Positions 54,298 through 64,000 of a stretch of 64,000 nucleotides of DNA are shown here, piece after piece. Source of the stretch: Ramazzottius varieornatus (taxonomy: Eukaryota; Tardigrada; Eutardigrada; Parachela; Ramazzottiidae). The stretch spans positions 555,347 to 619,346 of the forward strand of contig BDGG01000009.1 in the NCBI GenBank assembly GCA_001949185.1. The letters run 5' to 3'. The position numbers and the translations under genes were made by a program. The notes below the pieces were generated by a model that was not told the DNA's origin, did not search any database, and saw nothing but the letters and a program-made list of their open reading frames with translations. Within the stretch, counting starts at the first letter, position 1. The number at the start of each line of letters is the position of its first letter.

Positions 54298-55330
54298 GCT
54301 TCCTCGCGCAGAGAAGCCTTGATCTGGAGGTCTCTTATCTGTGCTGAAAGGCAGGAAGCAAAGAAAGGAGGCTTGAGTCTGTTTCGGACGGATCTGTCGG
54401 GGAAACCACGAGAAAGCGCTCGACGGCCATCAGCAATATGCAAAAGGTACGATTATCCGACGGAACCTCCTTTGGCCAGCCAAATCCTTCCACGATTAGG
54501 AGCCCGGTGTTTCAGGAGTGATGCGCAACCAATACACCGTAGGCACGTAGTGATCTCATTTTTACGGTGTGTGACGTCATGTTATGAAATTGTTTTTGAA
54601 GCCATGTTACTTGCTATTGCATTACGATTAGTGACGCATGCGCTAATTAAACTGTCATTCGCTTCCCCTCTCTGCAGATCCAGGAAGAATTCTTCCTACA
54701 CAGGATGTTTGAAGCTGTTTCCCCTAAATCAAACCCATCCTTACCACATCGTGAACATGGACTAGACTTCTGTCAGACAGCAGAACACGTATAAGAGGAC
54801 GCTATCTCCAACAGGTGCAAAGGAAGTTCGAGTTGTGCAGCCTTCAGGAGATCCCGAATGCCTCACGGTGTGCTTCAAGATTTGCGCTGACGGCTCAAAA
54901 CTCCCCGCTTCCATTGTGTTCAAAGGCAGCAAGAACGGAAAGCAGTCGCCAAGAATCCTCAACAAGTTGGTGATCCCCGAGAACGTGAGCATCTCCAGTA
55001 CTTATTCGGGGTGGTGGAATTCGGCTTCTGATCAGTTTTTGATAAGCGAAACGTTCGACTAAAGACACGATGGTGGAACTCTGATTCGCGATCGTGCGCC
55101 AGCTCATAGGAGTTCCAAAAGTCAGCTTCCACTGGAAAATCTGGGTATTGAACACGTTTTCATTGCCGCTGGACTCACTGGCACCTATCAACCTCTCGAC
55201 GTAGGTGTTAACTCTTCCTTTAAATCGTACCTGCGGCGATCTTACCATGTCTGGAGGGATGATCTTACCAAGAGTGGGTACTTGAAGAGGCCGAGCCGCC
55301 AAGACTCCATCCATTTTTTTCGTAAGCTTG
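54298..55330 (+). pseudogene. Broken pogo/Tigger-type (DDE_1) transposase
   Basis: Apparent exons at 54298-54446 and from 54679 lead into a DDE_1 domain. Blocks include PYHIVNMD followed directly by a stop where the family has Glu (MDET), TVCFKICADGSKLPASIVFKG, a WNSASDQFLI block, then another stop, then LIRDRAPAHRS (second catalytic Asp region) and, in another frame, FIAAGLTGTYQPLDVGVN (the QPLDV signature). At least two in-frame stops make it nonfunctional. No terminal repeats were found around it. Distinct in sequence from the element at 57422. Confidence 0.7.
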
Positions 55331-55974
55331 GGACAAAATCAAGATTTCCACGGTAGAAATTTCTTTGTTGGAGCTAATATTATGCCAGATCATTTGTGCA
55401 TGTTAGCTGGGCAGGAAGAGATTATGTATAGTACGGAAGATTTGGAGACCTCTTTCCAGTGTAGTTTCGGCTCGGTGGGAGATTCATTCGCAGAAAAATA
55501 AAGCGTTACCGTGTATGAAAATTGATTGACGAGCCTTTGATCGACGACCTGGTTGTTTTTCTTTACCCGGCAGGTAATATTTACGGGCCTGTCACGTGAC
55601 TGCGCAGCACCTCAGAGGGAATACAGTACATCCATGCGGCGTCTAAACTCATTCCCACACGCTCAAACACCAACAATAGAACGAATTTATGCGCAAGACG
55701 ATGAATGAGCAGTTTTACGCAGAAATGTGAAGCGATGTGCCTTTTTCGCAGCGGACTTCCATTGCATACCGGTGGGCTGAGTGGGCTGAGACGGAGCAGC
55801 ATGATTCAAATATCACTTTTTTCCTTGCGCCCGGAACTTCCAGGTACCGATGAACAATACCCTAAAAGTCTAAGCTCTGTTTCACTAACGATGGACCTCA
55901 AGACTTTCCAAACGGTAGACCTCCTAAAGAACCACTTAACCCAGACTGGCTTTAGATGTTCAAACAGCTCGAAG

Positions 55975-56055
55975 GGCTATCAAATGGCCGTTCCACAAAG
56001 CTGAGATTACCTCTCAATCATCCCGCTACCGGGGAAGATCAGCTGATAAGATCTG
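55975..56055 (-). repeat. Dispersed repeat, copy 1
   Basis: The reverse complement matches 62035-62120 through TATCAGCTGATC, TCCCCG, AGCGGGATGAT and GGAACGGCCATT. Too little to classify. Confidence 0.55.
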
Positions 56056-56289
56056 TGATGGTGATGTATGGTTCTGAACGGAATCGTACGCATGATCAGG
56101 TCCGAGTCCGCGAGTGCAGCTGTTCCATTCAATCAAGCAGTATCAGAAATGCTGGTTAGTCAGACGATCAGTGATCGGAACAACAGGCGAAGCGGTTACA
56201 TAGTCGCTATCTTTGCATGATGATCCCTGATCGTGCGTGTGATCAGTCGAGTAATTCTCTCTGTTTCGTCGTCTTTTTTCCCTGTCGCC

Positions 56290-56480
56290 CATAGTGATGT
56301 TGGCGTATATAAGTATCATATTAAATTAGAACTTATTAGATGATTTTTGCATCTAGTATATCGCATTAACATTTATTAGATGCCTCGGCCGACGTGGAAT
56401 ATATATTAGTATTAAATTAGATGAAAGCCAGAGATAGTATTATGATATTGAAATCAAGCCGCTGGACGCTCCATATTAAA
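56290..56480. repeat. Decayed AT-rich element related to the hAT-like copy at 12781
   Basis: Starts TAGTGATGTT as that element does and shares TATTAAATTAGA and TATTAGATG words. The right end is unclear and no target duplication is visible. Confidence 0.4.
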
Positions 56481-56735
56481 ATCATTGAAATGCGGATTTC
56501 GGCTCCAGTTGGTTAAAGTAATGCATGATTTGCGTCCGCAATTAGCGTGAAACTGTGCGCGGTGTGCTGTATGCCAGTAGATCTTACGCATCAACCACCT
56601 GCACGTGCGTTAAACTCACGAGCGTTCGGATGTTATGACTTGATCAAAGCAGCTGATTTGATTGGTAAGTGCAGGACTACGATTTCGGAGACTCAGTTAC
56701 ACACCCGCCATTCGCGCTGTAAACAAATGCATTTC

Positions 56736-56770
56736 AGCGCGATTCTGCAATGCGTTTGCAGAATCGCGCT
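56736..56770. repeat. Perfect 15-bp stem hairpin
   Basis: AGCGCGATTCTGCAA (56736-56750), loop TGCGT, then the exact complement TTGCAGAATCGCGCT (56756-56770). No T-run follows and no gene is adjacent. Confidence 0.8.
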
Positions 56771-57702
56771 TGGAAGAACGGCTTGAAAGAGAGGAATTCG
56801 CCGAACATCAGGCAGAAGAGATAACAGCCGGTAAAACTGCTGTTATTTTTGAACGGTTCCTTGGTAGTACTTTTAACTGATAATTCATGCCTTTTTTATT
56901 GCTGGATCTGGATAAAACTGCTTTACTGATGGAATCGTTAAGGAACGAAGTCATCTTTTCCCGTTGACACGTGGATCTAGAAATGACAGAAATATAATGA
57001 TATATCATAATAAGAACCCAGCGACGCAAGTTAATATATCAACATTGTATCAGATGCTCTGCGCTCGGGGCATATTGTATTCAGATTATATTGGAACTCT
57101 GGCAGATCGGGCTTACTAAATTAAGATTACACTAGGTCGCGATACCCTTATGCCAACGTCACTGGTCGCCGAAGGTAAGTATTGAATGTCTTTTGAAGCA
57201 AAATTAGAAAATCTCGCCGGCCTCCAAACGGCATCCTTTCTCTGTTTGCATTTCGAGTTTTCATACTATAACTGCTCCTTTTCTTGTTTCAGAAGTCGCC
57301 AGATTCTGAAATAATCCACTTATCCTCTCATGAAATTTTTTTTAGGCTGAATGTAACTCTGGAATGATCCTGTGGAATTTTCAGCCTGTATTTTGATGTG
57401 GTCCTCGTATACTGTAATCTGACGAGGGGATTTTCCCAATCTGCCGCCTCTGATCCTCAAACCGACATCACAGGTGGATAGAGAAGAGTTCATCTTTCCG
57501 TTCCTGGAATAAACTGCAGGAACCGGAAGTTACGTCAAAATTAGGGCGGTACTGTACATTGACCGAGGCACAATCAATAAGTTTGATTGACTCATAGTTG
57601 ATTGGCCAAAATTGATTGTTCCTTCCATCATATGAGCTTGTCGCTGTCGCATGACGCATCTTTTGTTAATTCACTCCTCCCTAATCTTCCCACAACACTG
57701 CG

Positions 57703-59550
57703 ATGTACTCCATCAATCCCTTGAACGTGCTAAAGCTCCTGGAAGAGGAATACAAACTCCGGTATCAGCCGGACGATGCGCCAAGTGAAGCGGACAAGCA
57801 GCTGAAAGACCTTATCAAAGGTAGGTATTTTTCCGAAGGTTCAGTGCAGAAGTAAGAGGTTTTGTTTCATCGGATTGTTGGAATATTCTAGATCTTATTG
57901 ACATCAAAATTGCTCGAAGCGACAGTCCTGTGCTGGAGGTTGAAGAGGACTTGCAGGGGGACCTACAGTTCGACGGGCTAACGTTCGACGACTTTGAAAA
58001 GACGGCGGGTGATGCTAGCCTGTTGAACGGTAGCGCTGAACGTTATTTCTTCGAAGATGATCGCTTGAACGAGCCTGTTACAAGTGACACTGAACCTTCG
58101 TCCCACGAAATATTTGTTCCGCGACTCCCAGATCCAAGAGTTCCGTCAAGCCAAGCTGTCAATCTCGACTACAAGAAACGTGCTGTTGATTACTGGTGTA
58201 ACGTTAATGCAAAGAAACGGCGGAGCTTGTCTTCAGTTCGAAACCATTCCACAAAAGTTTGGGACGAACTACAGCTAAGAGACTGGAAGAAACAGCTAGC
58301 TGAAGGCGGATCCCGATTCGACCAATTGAAAGTCATTCGCTTCGAGAGAGCAAAGCAGTACTACATGGCCAAGCAGAAGAGACAAGTAGTCAAGGATTTG
58401 GATCTTCAACGATGGGCGATAACCGCGAATAATGATGTGGATCTGCCTGGTTTCACCGCTTCGCCGTACGAGGTGTCAAAATTCAAACGGTAATTGATAT
58501 CGTGCAAGAACTTACTTATCGATTTAACGAAGGCAAATCTTCTGTATTTGAACGTCGGAAAACGATTTCACCTGAATCGTCAGTTCAAGTAGCGCACGTT
58601 ACCGTACTCAATAAGTGACAGCGGCGCCACCAAAAACGACCTTTTCCTATTTGCTGGCAGTGTTCCGATGACATTTATGCTATTTTGGCAGGTACTACGG
58701 AATATTTGATCGAAAGATAACGAAGTTCGTCACAAAGAAGTCCCTCGAAGCAGCTCCCCAAATCAAGCAAAGTGCAGAAGAGTGTGTTGCGCTGGTCAGA
58801 TCCAGAATAGCGGAGCACGGATTGGACTGTCTTTGGAACACGGATCAATCGGGATTTGAATACGAGATGAGGCCCGGGAGAACTTTGGAGCAGAAAGGCG
58901 TGAAACATGTCGAGGCTATAACCCAGTCCAAAAATTCCATGACTCATTCCTATACTGTCATGATGACAATCTCTCCCGGCACACGAAAGTTTCATCCTAT
59001 TTTGTTCATCACCCTGAAAGAAGAAAAAGGAGTCTTTGGCCCAATCGTGTCGAAAACGATGTTCAAAGCTGATAACCTGTACATCACTGCGTCGACATCG
59101 GGAAAAATGACGAAGAAGCTCTACGTGGAATGGTCCGAAAAAGTGTTGTTTCCGCATATGGAAGACCGCTGTATCCTTCTGGCTGACTCCTGGAAGACGT
59201 TCACCGATCAGGACGCTGTTATCGAACTCAAGCCCGAAGAGCTGCAGTACGAGATGATCCCAAAGTGGCTGGTAGTATCCAGCCGTTGGATGTTCTTTGC
59301 TTCCGGATGTACAAGGGATGTTTCAAAAGGATCTGAAATTTCGTGTTTGTTAATGATATTCCTGTACATGTCCATCATAGGGACGTACTCCTAAAACTTC
59401 ATTCCTTACTGTATCAGCAGTTTCAGTCACCCAGATTCGAGAACCTAATTGTACGTGCCTGGTTCAAGTCGGGATATACGGATGAACGGGTACAGTATGT
59501 GAACCCCGCAAGCTTCATGCTCAAGAAGCTGAATGGCCGCTGTATCATAA
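57703..59550 (+). pseudogene. Pogo/Tigger-like DDE transposase, frameshifted
   Basis: Exons 57703-57820, 57892-58489 and from 58691. The N-terminal part has a conserved leader (MYSINPLNVLKLLEEEY), then a probable DNA-binding helix-turn-helix region (YKKRAVDYWCNVNAKKRRS). The catalytic domain shows a first Asp in LWNTDQSGFEYE and a second in CILLADSWKTF. The QPLDV-type signature (GSIQPLDVLCFRMYKG) is present but in another frame from about 59262, so there is an indel in the CCCAAAG region. Downstream family sequence (VHHRDVLLKLHSLLYQQFQS, WFKSGYTDE) is again in a different frame. Host introns are retained, and a hairpin MITE lies in the second. Probably inactive. Confidence 0.7.
58550..58662. 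repeat. Hairpin MITE, degraded, nested in transposon intron
   Basis: CAAGTAGCGCACGTT...GCGGCGCCACCAAAAACG within intron 58490-58690 of the pogo-type transposase. Confidence 0.6.
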
Positions 59551-59884
59551 TAACTGTAAGAATACTGTCCTTCTGGTCTGTGGGTGGTGCAAAGGTCGCC
59601 TCTGTTCTCACCATTTCTATGATGTTCATCATTTCTGTACCATCTACCTGCCTTAATGCCTTTTTGAATTTTCCACTAGATATCTTTACGAGGACGGAAG
59701 TAACAGGTTAACTTGTAGCGCCACCTGTGTTTGGAACTTTGACGTAACTTCCGGTTCCTGCAGTTTATTCCAGGAACGGAAAGATGACCAGGTTTCCGGT
59801 TCAGACTACAGAGAAAACTCTTCTCTATCCACCTGTGATGTCGGTTTGAGGATCAGAAGTGGCGGATTGGAAAAATCCCCTCGT

Positions 59885-60407
59885 GAAAAGACTGATTTGA
59901 TAAATAATTCAATGAATAATTAGATTTTGGAATTACAAAATGGCCCACAGCCCACCCCTGCATCAGGGTGAACGAAAAGTCGTCAGGGTTCGGTTCAATC
60001 AACCAGGGCACCGTTCCTGTTTGTTTGTAAACCGAAACCCTGATCATGATTTCGCCCCTGATCGTCCGGGGAGTGCCCGCAATCGGTCTGTCAAGTGTTC
60101 TAGGACCGGTTTCATCCCGCAGATGATGGATTATTTTCGCCCTGAGGGTCGGGGTGCAGAGGCGCACCAATTTGCCTGCAAGGGGCCCCGAGGTCTAGAA
60201 AGGTCGTGACGATGTGACTTTGACCTCTTGAAAAAATAAACATTTGCATTTGTTTGTTTTGCCAAATTTGCTTTTTCTTCTTCACGAATCACGGTTCTGT
60301 TCGTTAGTTCCTCACAATCCTCACCCAAACTGCAACATCAGCCCTTTCCAGGCGAACGCATCCGGTTCCCTTCCAGGTCTGCACCACCGTTCTCCGAGCT
60401 GACAAGG
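59885..60407. other. Intergenic / 5' flank of the DGCR6-like gene
   Basis: An imperfect inverted repeat, arms about 59964-59995 and 60029-60060 (CAGGGTTCGGTT against AACCGAAACCCTG), lies here. The stretch after 60200 is probably promoter and 5' UTR. Confidence 0.45.
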
Positions 60408-61604
60408 ATGGAGATTGGTGATCCACCGGAAAGTCCGGATCCGGAGGCTTTTGCTGTGGCAGACCAGATCGACCAGATGCTGGATGGACCCGAGGATGCT
60501 GCTCACGCTGCGGACGAGATCGTGATGGACGACTACCACACCGTCGATGTCGAGACGACAGAAAGTCTTCAATCTGCTGCTGCGCAGCCTGTAGTTGATC
60601 ACGTGCTTGCCGAGCCTTCCACTACTTTCGGTTCAGCTTCGAACCTTATGGCAAGTCCCTTCCTAAACCTGGGAGAGTTGTCGCCAGGAGTTACGGCAGC
60701 TTTGAAGCGCATGATGGAGGAGAAGGAGCAGAAGGAAAAGAGGGATACCGTGGTGTCGCAGATACGTGCACTTATGGACTGGGACACGTTAACAGAGTAA
60801 AGTAATATTGTCACTGTTTAGACCAAGCTTTCGTTATGGAGTGGCGCACATTTTCATTGTTACTAACTGACGGTGTGCGCCACTTGGGAAAACAATCTGG
60901 ATGAATTTGTTTCGTTTGCCGACGTCCCAGACCGTATTTGTTTTTTTTTCGTTGTCATCTTTGCAGAGACATCAAAACCCTCTTCCCTGATAAATTTTTG
61001 TCCACTTTGGTGGAATGGATCTTGACAAAGTTCCAGCCGGACGTCGTTCGAGATGGCATACTGGATCAAAACAGGTACGCAACCGGAAACGTTTTTTGAA
61101 TCAAAGTACAGTATAGTGTACAAGCGCATAACGATATCGCTGATTAAATACCTTACAGGAAGGAGCAGGAGCTCTACCGGAAACGAGAAGTCTTGGTGCA
61201 AGAGCATCAGAAGGAGCTGCAGAATATCAGAAAGCGGCATGCAGAAGTCTTGTCCGACTGTAATACAAGGAACACTCCACACAAGAAACCGGTAATAGCA
61301 CGGACGAACGAGGAGGAAATGAATAAGGTATTAAAAGCCACCCAAAAAGTTTGCCATTCACAGATGGCGGTGAGGACGGTGTTTCTTACAGTTGCTGGCT
61401 AAGCAGAAGGAGGAGCTGTTTTCCCTGGATTCCAAGATCGTCCTAGCTATTGACAACTTGCTGACGACCCAGCAGCGGAAGTTTCAAGATACGGGAATGC
61501 CTGGTATGGTCGAGACTCAGGACCCAGCTGAGATCTTGCGCCAGATCATCGTGATAGACGTGCTTGCGAGAATGGCCGGAGTCGACATTCGGATGGCAAC
61601 TTAA
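60408..61604 (+). CDS. DGCR6 family protein with long acidic N-terminus
   Basis: Exons 60408-60796, 60967-61074, 61159-61327 and 61392-61604 join in phase to 292 aa. The C-terminal half matches DGCR6/gonadal: a KEQELYRKREVLVQEHQKEL coiled coil, RHAEVLSDCNTRNTPHKKPV where the family has CRPHNLPVV, then LLAKQKEELFSLDSKIVLAI, QRKFQDTGMPGM and a DPAEILRQIIVIDVL helix. A short hydrophobic block before it (IKTLFPDKFLSTLVEWIL) aligns with the family's LSDLALALLDGTVFEIV region. About 100 N-terminal residues are acidic and Pro/Ala-rich (EIGDPPESPDPEAFAVADQI) and are absent from the roughly 200-220 aa vertebrate proteins. Human DGCR6 lies in the 22q11.2 deletion region; its molecular role is unclear. 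Confidence 0.8.
60826..60931. repeat. Hairpin MITE, single
   Basis: DGCR6-like intron 1. Core GAGTGGCGCACATTTTC...GTGTGCGCCACTTGGG; right end TTTCGTTTGCCGACGTCCCA. Confidence 0.8.
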
Positions 61605-62452
61605 CTTATTAATGTTTCTCAGTAGTTAATCGTCTGAATTACCCAACCGATCTTGTTGAAGTTTTATCGTTACGGAACCTGAGATTAAGCCGATGCTTGT
61701 TTAAGAGACTGTGTTTATTTTATACGTTTGGTACCTCGGTATTCAGGGGCGAATCTCCTTCACAGTGACGGTGTGACTTCTCATTCCCAGAAGGAATTTT
61801 CGGATTCGCTCAGCGGGAGGATTACCGTCCTTTACGCAAGTTATTCGACCCGTAAACCTCGCTGCGAAATCTTTGGTTCGCTGGGCAGAGCTAATCAAAC
61901 CTCCCAGGTCTCGGCGACAACGAAGTCGCCGCAGTCACCGGATTGACCGGACAACGGGCAGGGAGAACCGGACCTCCGCAGATCGCAATCTCGCTTTTAA
62001 GCTCTGTTCACCAACGGTACCGTTTACGAAACAAGGATCAAAGATCGTATCAGCTGATCATCCCCGACAGCGGGATGATCCAGAGCTGATCTCTACGTTC
62101 TGGAACGGCCATTCGATACCCATCCGGCGTGCTTGAACATCCAAAGGCAAATCTGGGAAGAAGTGGTGTGCAGGAAGCTCACCCTTTGGAAAGTCGTGTA
62201 CTCTTTGGTCAGTGAAACAAAGAGCTGACTACTATCAGCTGGGCGGTGCCTTTTCAAACAGCAGACGAATCATGATTTTCAACGTGGTAGCGGTTACCAT
62301 ACCACGTGATTGATTCGATCCAAACCTGCCAGGCAAGCCACGTTTGCAGTTCATCACGGAGGAACGAAACAGAAAGTCTTCACTCATCGCCTCATTCTTC
62401 TCTGAGCGTGTGTTTCCCTCGTGCCTTTTGCAGGTGATCAACGTTCCCCAAG
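61605..62452. other. 5' flank of calreticulin
   Basis: Contains the dispersed repeat at 62035-62120. An acceptor-like CCTTTTGCAG at about 62432 just before the ATG suggests a 5' UTR intron. No ORF supported. Confidence 0.4.
62035..62120 (+). repeat. Dispersed repeat, copy 2
   Basis: Homologous to 55975-56055 in inverse orientation; carries an ATCAGCTGAT palindrome near 62049. Confidence 0.55.
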
Positions 62453-64000
62453 ATGACCTCCGCATCCTGGCTCCTCTTTGTGAGTCTGTGCATAGCTGCC
62501 GTGACGGGCAAGGTGCACTTCAAGGAGGAATTCAGCGACACCAAGTGGGAGGATCGGTGGGTACAGTCGGAGCACAAAGGCAAAGAGTTTGGCACGTTCA
62601 AGCTGACACCCGGCAAGTTCTACGGCGATGCTGACATCAACCAAGGTCTGCAAACATCGCAAGATGCCAGGTTCTATGGCATCTCTACCAAATTCGACTC
62701 CTTCAGCAACGAGGACAAGCCTCTAGTCATCCAGTTTTCGGTCAAGCACGAGCAAAATATCGATTGCGGCGGCGGATACGTTAAAGTCTTTCCTTCCGAC
62801 CTCGACCAAAAGGATTTACACGGTACGCTTTCCACACAACTTCCTCCGAGTTTTTCTGGCAGATTGTCTTGTTCACTTCCGGTCAATCTGGCGAGAAAAC
62901 AGGACATGAATTTACAGCTAACGTCAAACCTAGGACTGACCGGTCAGAATTTTCCCACTGGAATCTAAGCTGGGTGGTAATCGCTGATCTGCTGATTCGG
63001 CTTGGCTTCGCTTGATTAAGAGGTTTTTGATTTTGCCCTAGACTGTTGCTGGAATTGCTGTATACGTGTCGCGATTTCTTATCGAGTAATTTCCTTTGCA
63101 GGTGATTCACCTTACCTGCTGATGTTTGGTCCCGACATTTGCGGTCCCGGAACCAAGAAGGTCCACGTTATCGTCAACTACAAGGGAACTAACCACCTTA
63201 TAAAGAAGAACATCAGGTGTAAGGATGACGAGTACACTCACGTCTACACGCTCATCCTCAACACCGACGGCACCTACGTCGTCAAGATTGACAACAAGGA
63301 AGAAGAGAAGGGTACTTTGGAGGATGACTGGGACATGCTGCCCGCCAAGATGATCCCTGACCCTGAAGCCAAGAAGCCCGATGATTGGGACGAGCGAGAG
63401 ATGGTGAGTGAATGATATCGGAACATTTGCTCCAGAATACCTTTTAACGGTTTGTTCGTCACAGATTCCCGACGAGACCGATACCAAGCCTGAAGACTGG
63501 GACAAGCCTCAGCACATCCCCGACCCTGATGCTACCAAGCCCGAAGATTGGGATGAGGAAATGGACGGCTCGTGGGAACCACCTCAGATTGAAAACCCCG
63601 ACTACAAGGTACGAACTTAGTTCCGTCTTTTTTCTGTTCCTGTGGCTTATCCTCTCTTCGTACTATAGGGAGAATGGAAGGCGAAGGAGATCAGCAACCC
63701 GGCATACAAAGGTAATTTTTTGCTTTGTTTTCACGCAGCTCGATAGACAAACAGACGAGATTGTTTCCCCAAGCGGCGCACTGCTCAGTGTTGTTGGGCA
63801 AGAGGCATGCGCCACTTGGACAAGATGGTTTTCCACAAGTCGCGCAACGCTTCTGTTCAATAAACTGGAAGCATGCGCCAGCTTCATGAAACCCATTTGA
63901 TGCACACGAAACCCTGCGCTAACTGGGCTTTCTTCTGCATAGGCAAGTGGATCCATCCTGAAATTGAGAACCCCGCCAGGACGAGCTTGACCGCCGAGGA
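62453..64000 (+). CDS. CALR: Calreticulin (3' end beyond the window)
   Basis: ER lectin chaperone and calcium store protein. Exons 62453-62822, 63102-63403, 63465-63608, 63669-63711 and 63943 onward join in phase. Signal peptide ASWLLFVSLCIAAVTG, then the mature start KVHFKEEFSDTKWEDRW. Lectin-domain signatures: KFYGDADINQGLQTSQDARF, VIQFSVKHEQNIDCGGGYVK, and the CGPGTKKVHVIVNYKG block with its disulfide Cys partner in NIRCKDDEYTH. The P-domain has three repeats of the IPDPxAxKPxDWDE type (IPDPEAKKPDDWDE, IPDETDTKPEDWDK, IPDPDATKPEDWDE), followed by three GxWxxxxIxNPxYK repeats. The acidic C-domain and KDEL-type signal lie past the window. All core residues seen are normal. Confidence 0.96.
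63734..63900. repeat. Hairpin MITE, tandem pair
   Basis: In calreticulin intron 4 (63712-63942). First unit CAAGCGGCGCACTG...CATGCGCCACTTGG; second unit CAAGTCGCGCAACGC...CATGCGCCAGC. Confidence 0.75.

Larger units (their letters stand above)
55331..57421. other. Intergenic, repeat-derived, no gene
   Basis: Contains a perfect hairpin (56736-56770), an AT-rich block at 56290-56480 resembling a decayed relative of the hAT-like element at 12781, and a segment (55975-56055) homologous in inverse orientation to 62035-62120. No supported ORF. Confidence 0.4.
57422..59884 (+). mobile_element. Pogo-type DNA transposon, about 2.46 kb
   Basis: Long terminal inverted repeats (over 100 bp): ACGAGGGGATTTT at 57422 and its complement ending at 59884, continuing through CTGATCCTCAAACCGACATC, ACAGGTGGATAGAGAAGAG, the TTCCGTTCCTGGAATAAACTG block and CAGGAACCGGAAGTTACGTC. 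Encloses one intron-containing transposase gene in plus orientation. A clear target duplication was not found. Related to the deleted copy at 8878-9563. Confidence 0.8.

Noticed and set aside
57422-59884. TA target duplication for the pogo-type element
   Set aside because: The bases next to both ends do not show a TA pair, so I report the element without a duplication.

Overview
The window is nuclear DNA from a small, compact-genome invertebrate animal. Most genes are split by short GT-AG introns (about 50-300 bp), both strands are densely used, and the protein set is metazoan: mitochondrial DNA polymerase gamma, MIC10, EMC6, IDI, calreticulin, a SID-1-family protein, DGCR6-like, ZSWIM2-like and a rhodopsin-class GPCR. 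Gene density (about 23 genes or exon sets in 64 kb), moderate GC and short introns would suit a tardigrade or another small ecdysozoan. This is inference; nothing here names the species.

Layout. 1-3673 (+): 3' part of an unrecognised Ser/Gly/Met-rich protein gene. 4010-5095 (-): single-exon GPCR. 5863-7556 (+): ZSWIM2-like SWIM/RING protein. 7647-8497 (-): isopentenyl-diphosphate isomerase. 8878-10230: transposon block. 10502-10834 (+): EMC6. 11339-17253 (-): two tandem RUS1/DUF647 paralogues, then a small DMAC1-like gene (17726-18081). 18587-19905 (+): unknown 348-aa protein. 20401-20696 (-): 57-aa secreted peptide. 22247-23323 (+): four-TM protein with PPxY motifs. 23821-26776 (-): Tyr/Asn/Ser-rich secreted protein. 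27283-27658 (-): small hypothetical gene. 29585-32108 (+): Sushi-Sushi-MAM type I membrane protein. 32434-38531 (-): POLG, head to head with MIC10 (39015-39748, +). 40003-43325 (-): SLC7 cationic amino acid transporter-like. 45512-47896 (-): two closely spaced unknown genes. 48212-52747 (-): SID-1/SIDT family. 53100-59884: hypothetical exons, a hAT-type insertion, a broken pogo/Tigger pseudogene and a longer pogo-type element with frameshifted transposase. 60408-61604 (+): DGCR6-like. 62453-64000 (+): calreticulin, cut by the window end.

The dominant structure that genes do not explain is one family of short hairpin elements. I count 42 loci, many holding two hairpins in tandem. The core is a left arm like CAAGTGGCGCACGC, a short loop containing TTGGCTGG, and a right arm like GCGTGCGCCACTTGG; the ends resemble TGGGAGCTCGGCAAAC. 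Copies lie in introns or between genes, never in an exon I could define, and make up very roughly a tenth of the window. They look like MITEs. Other elements include three short hAT-like elements with exact or near-exact 8-bp target duplications, one of them nested in a palindromic element, and a deleted relative of the pogo-type element.

The genes do not form one pathway. POLG and MIC10 share a divergent promoter region and both act in mitochondria; EMC6 and calreticulin act in the ER; the SID-1-family gene is relevant to dsRNA handling in an RNA-hairpin-rich locus, but that link is speculative. Exon boundaries were read by eye from splice signals and frame continuity.
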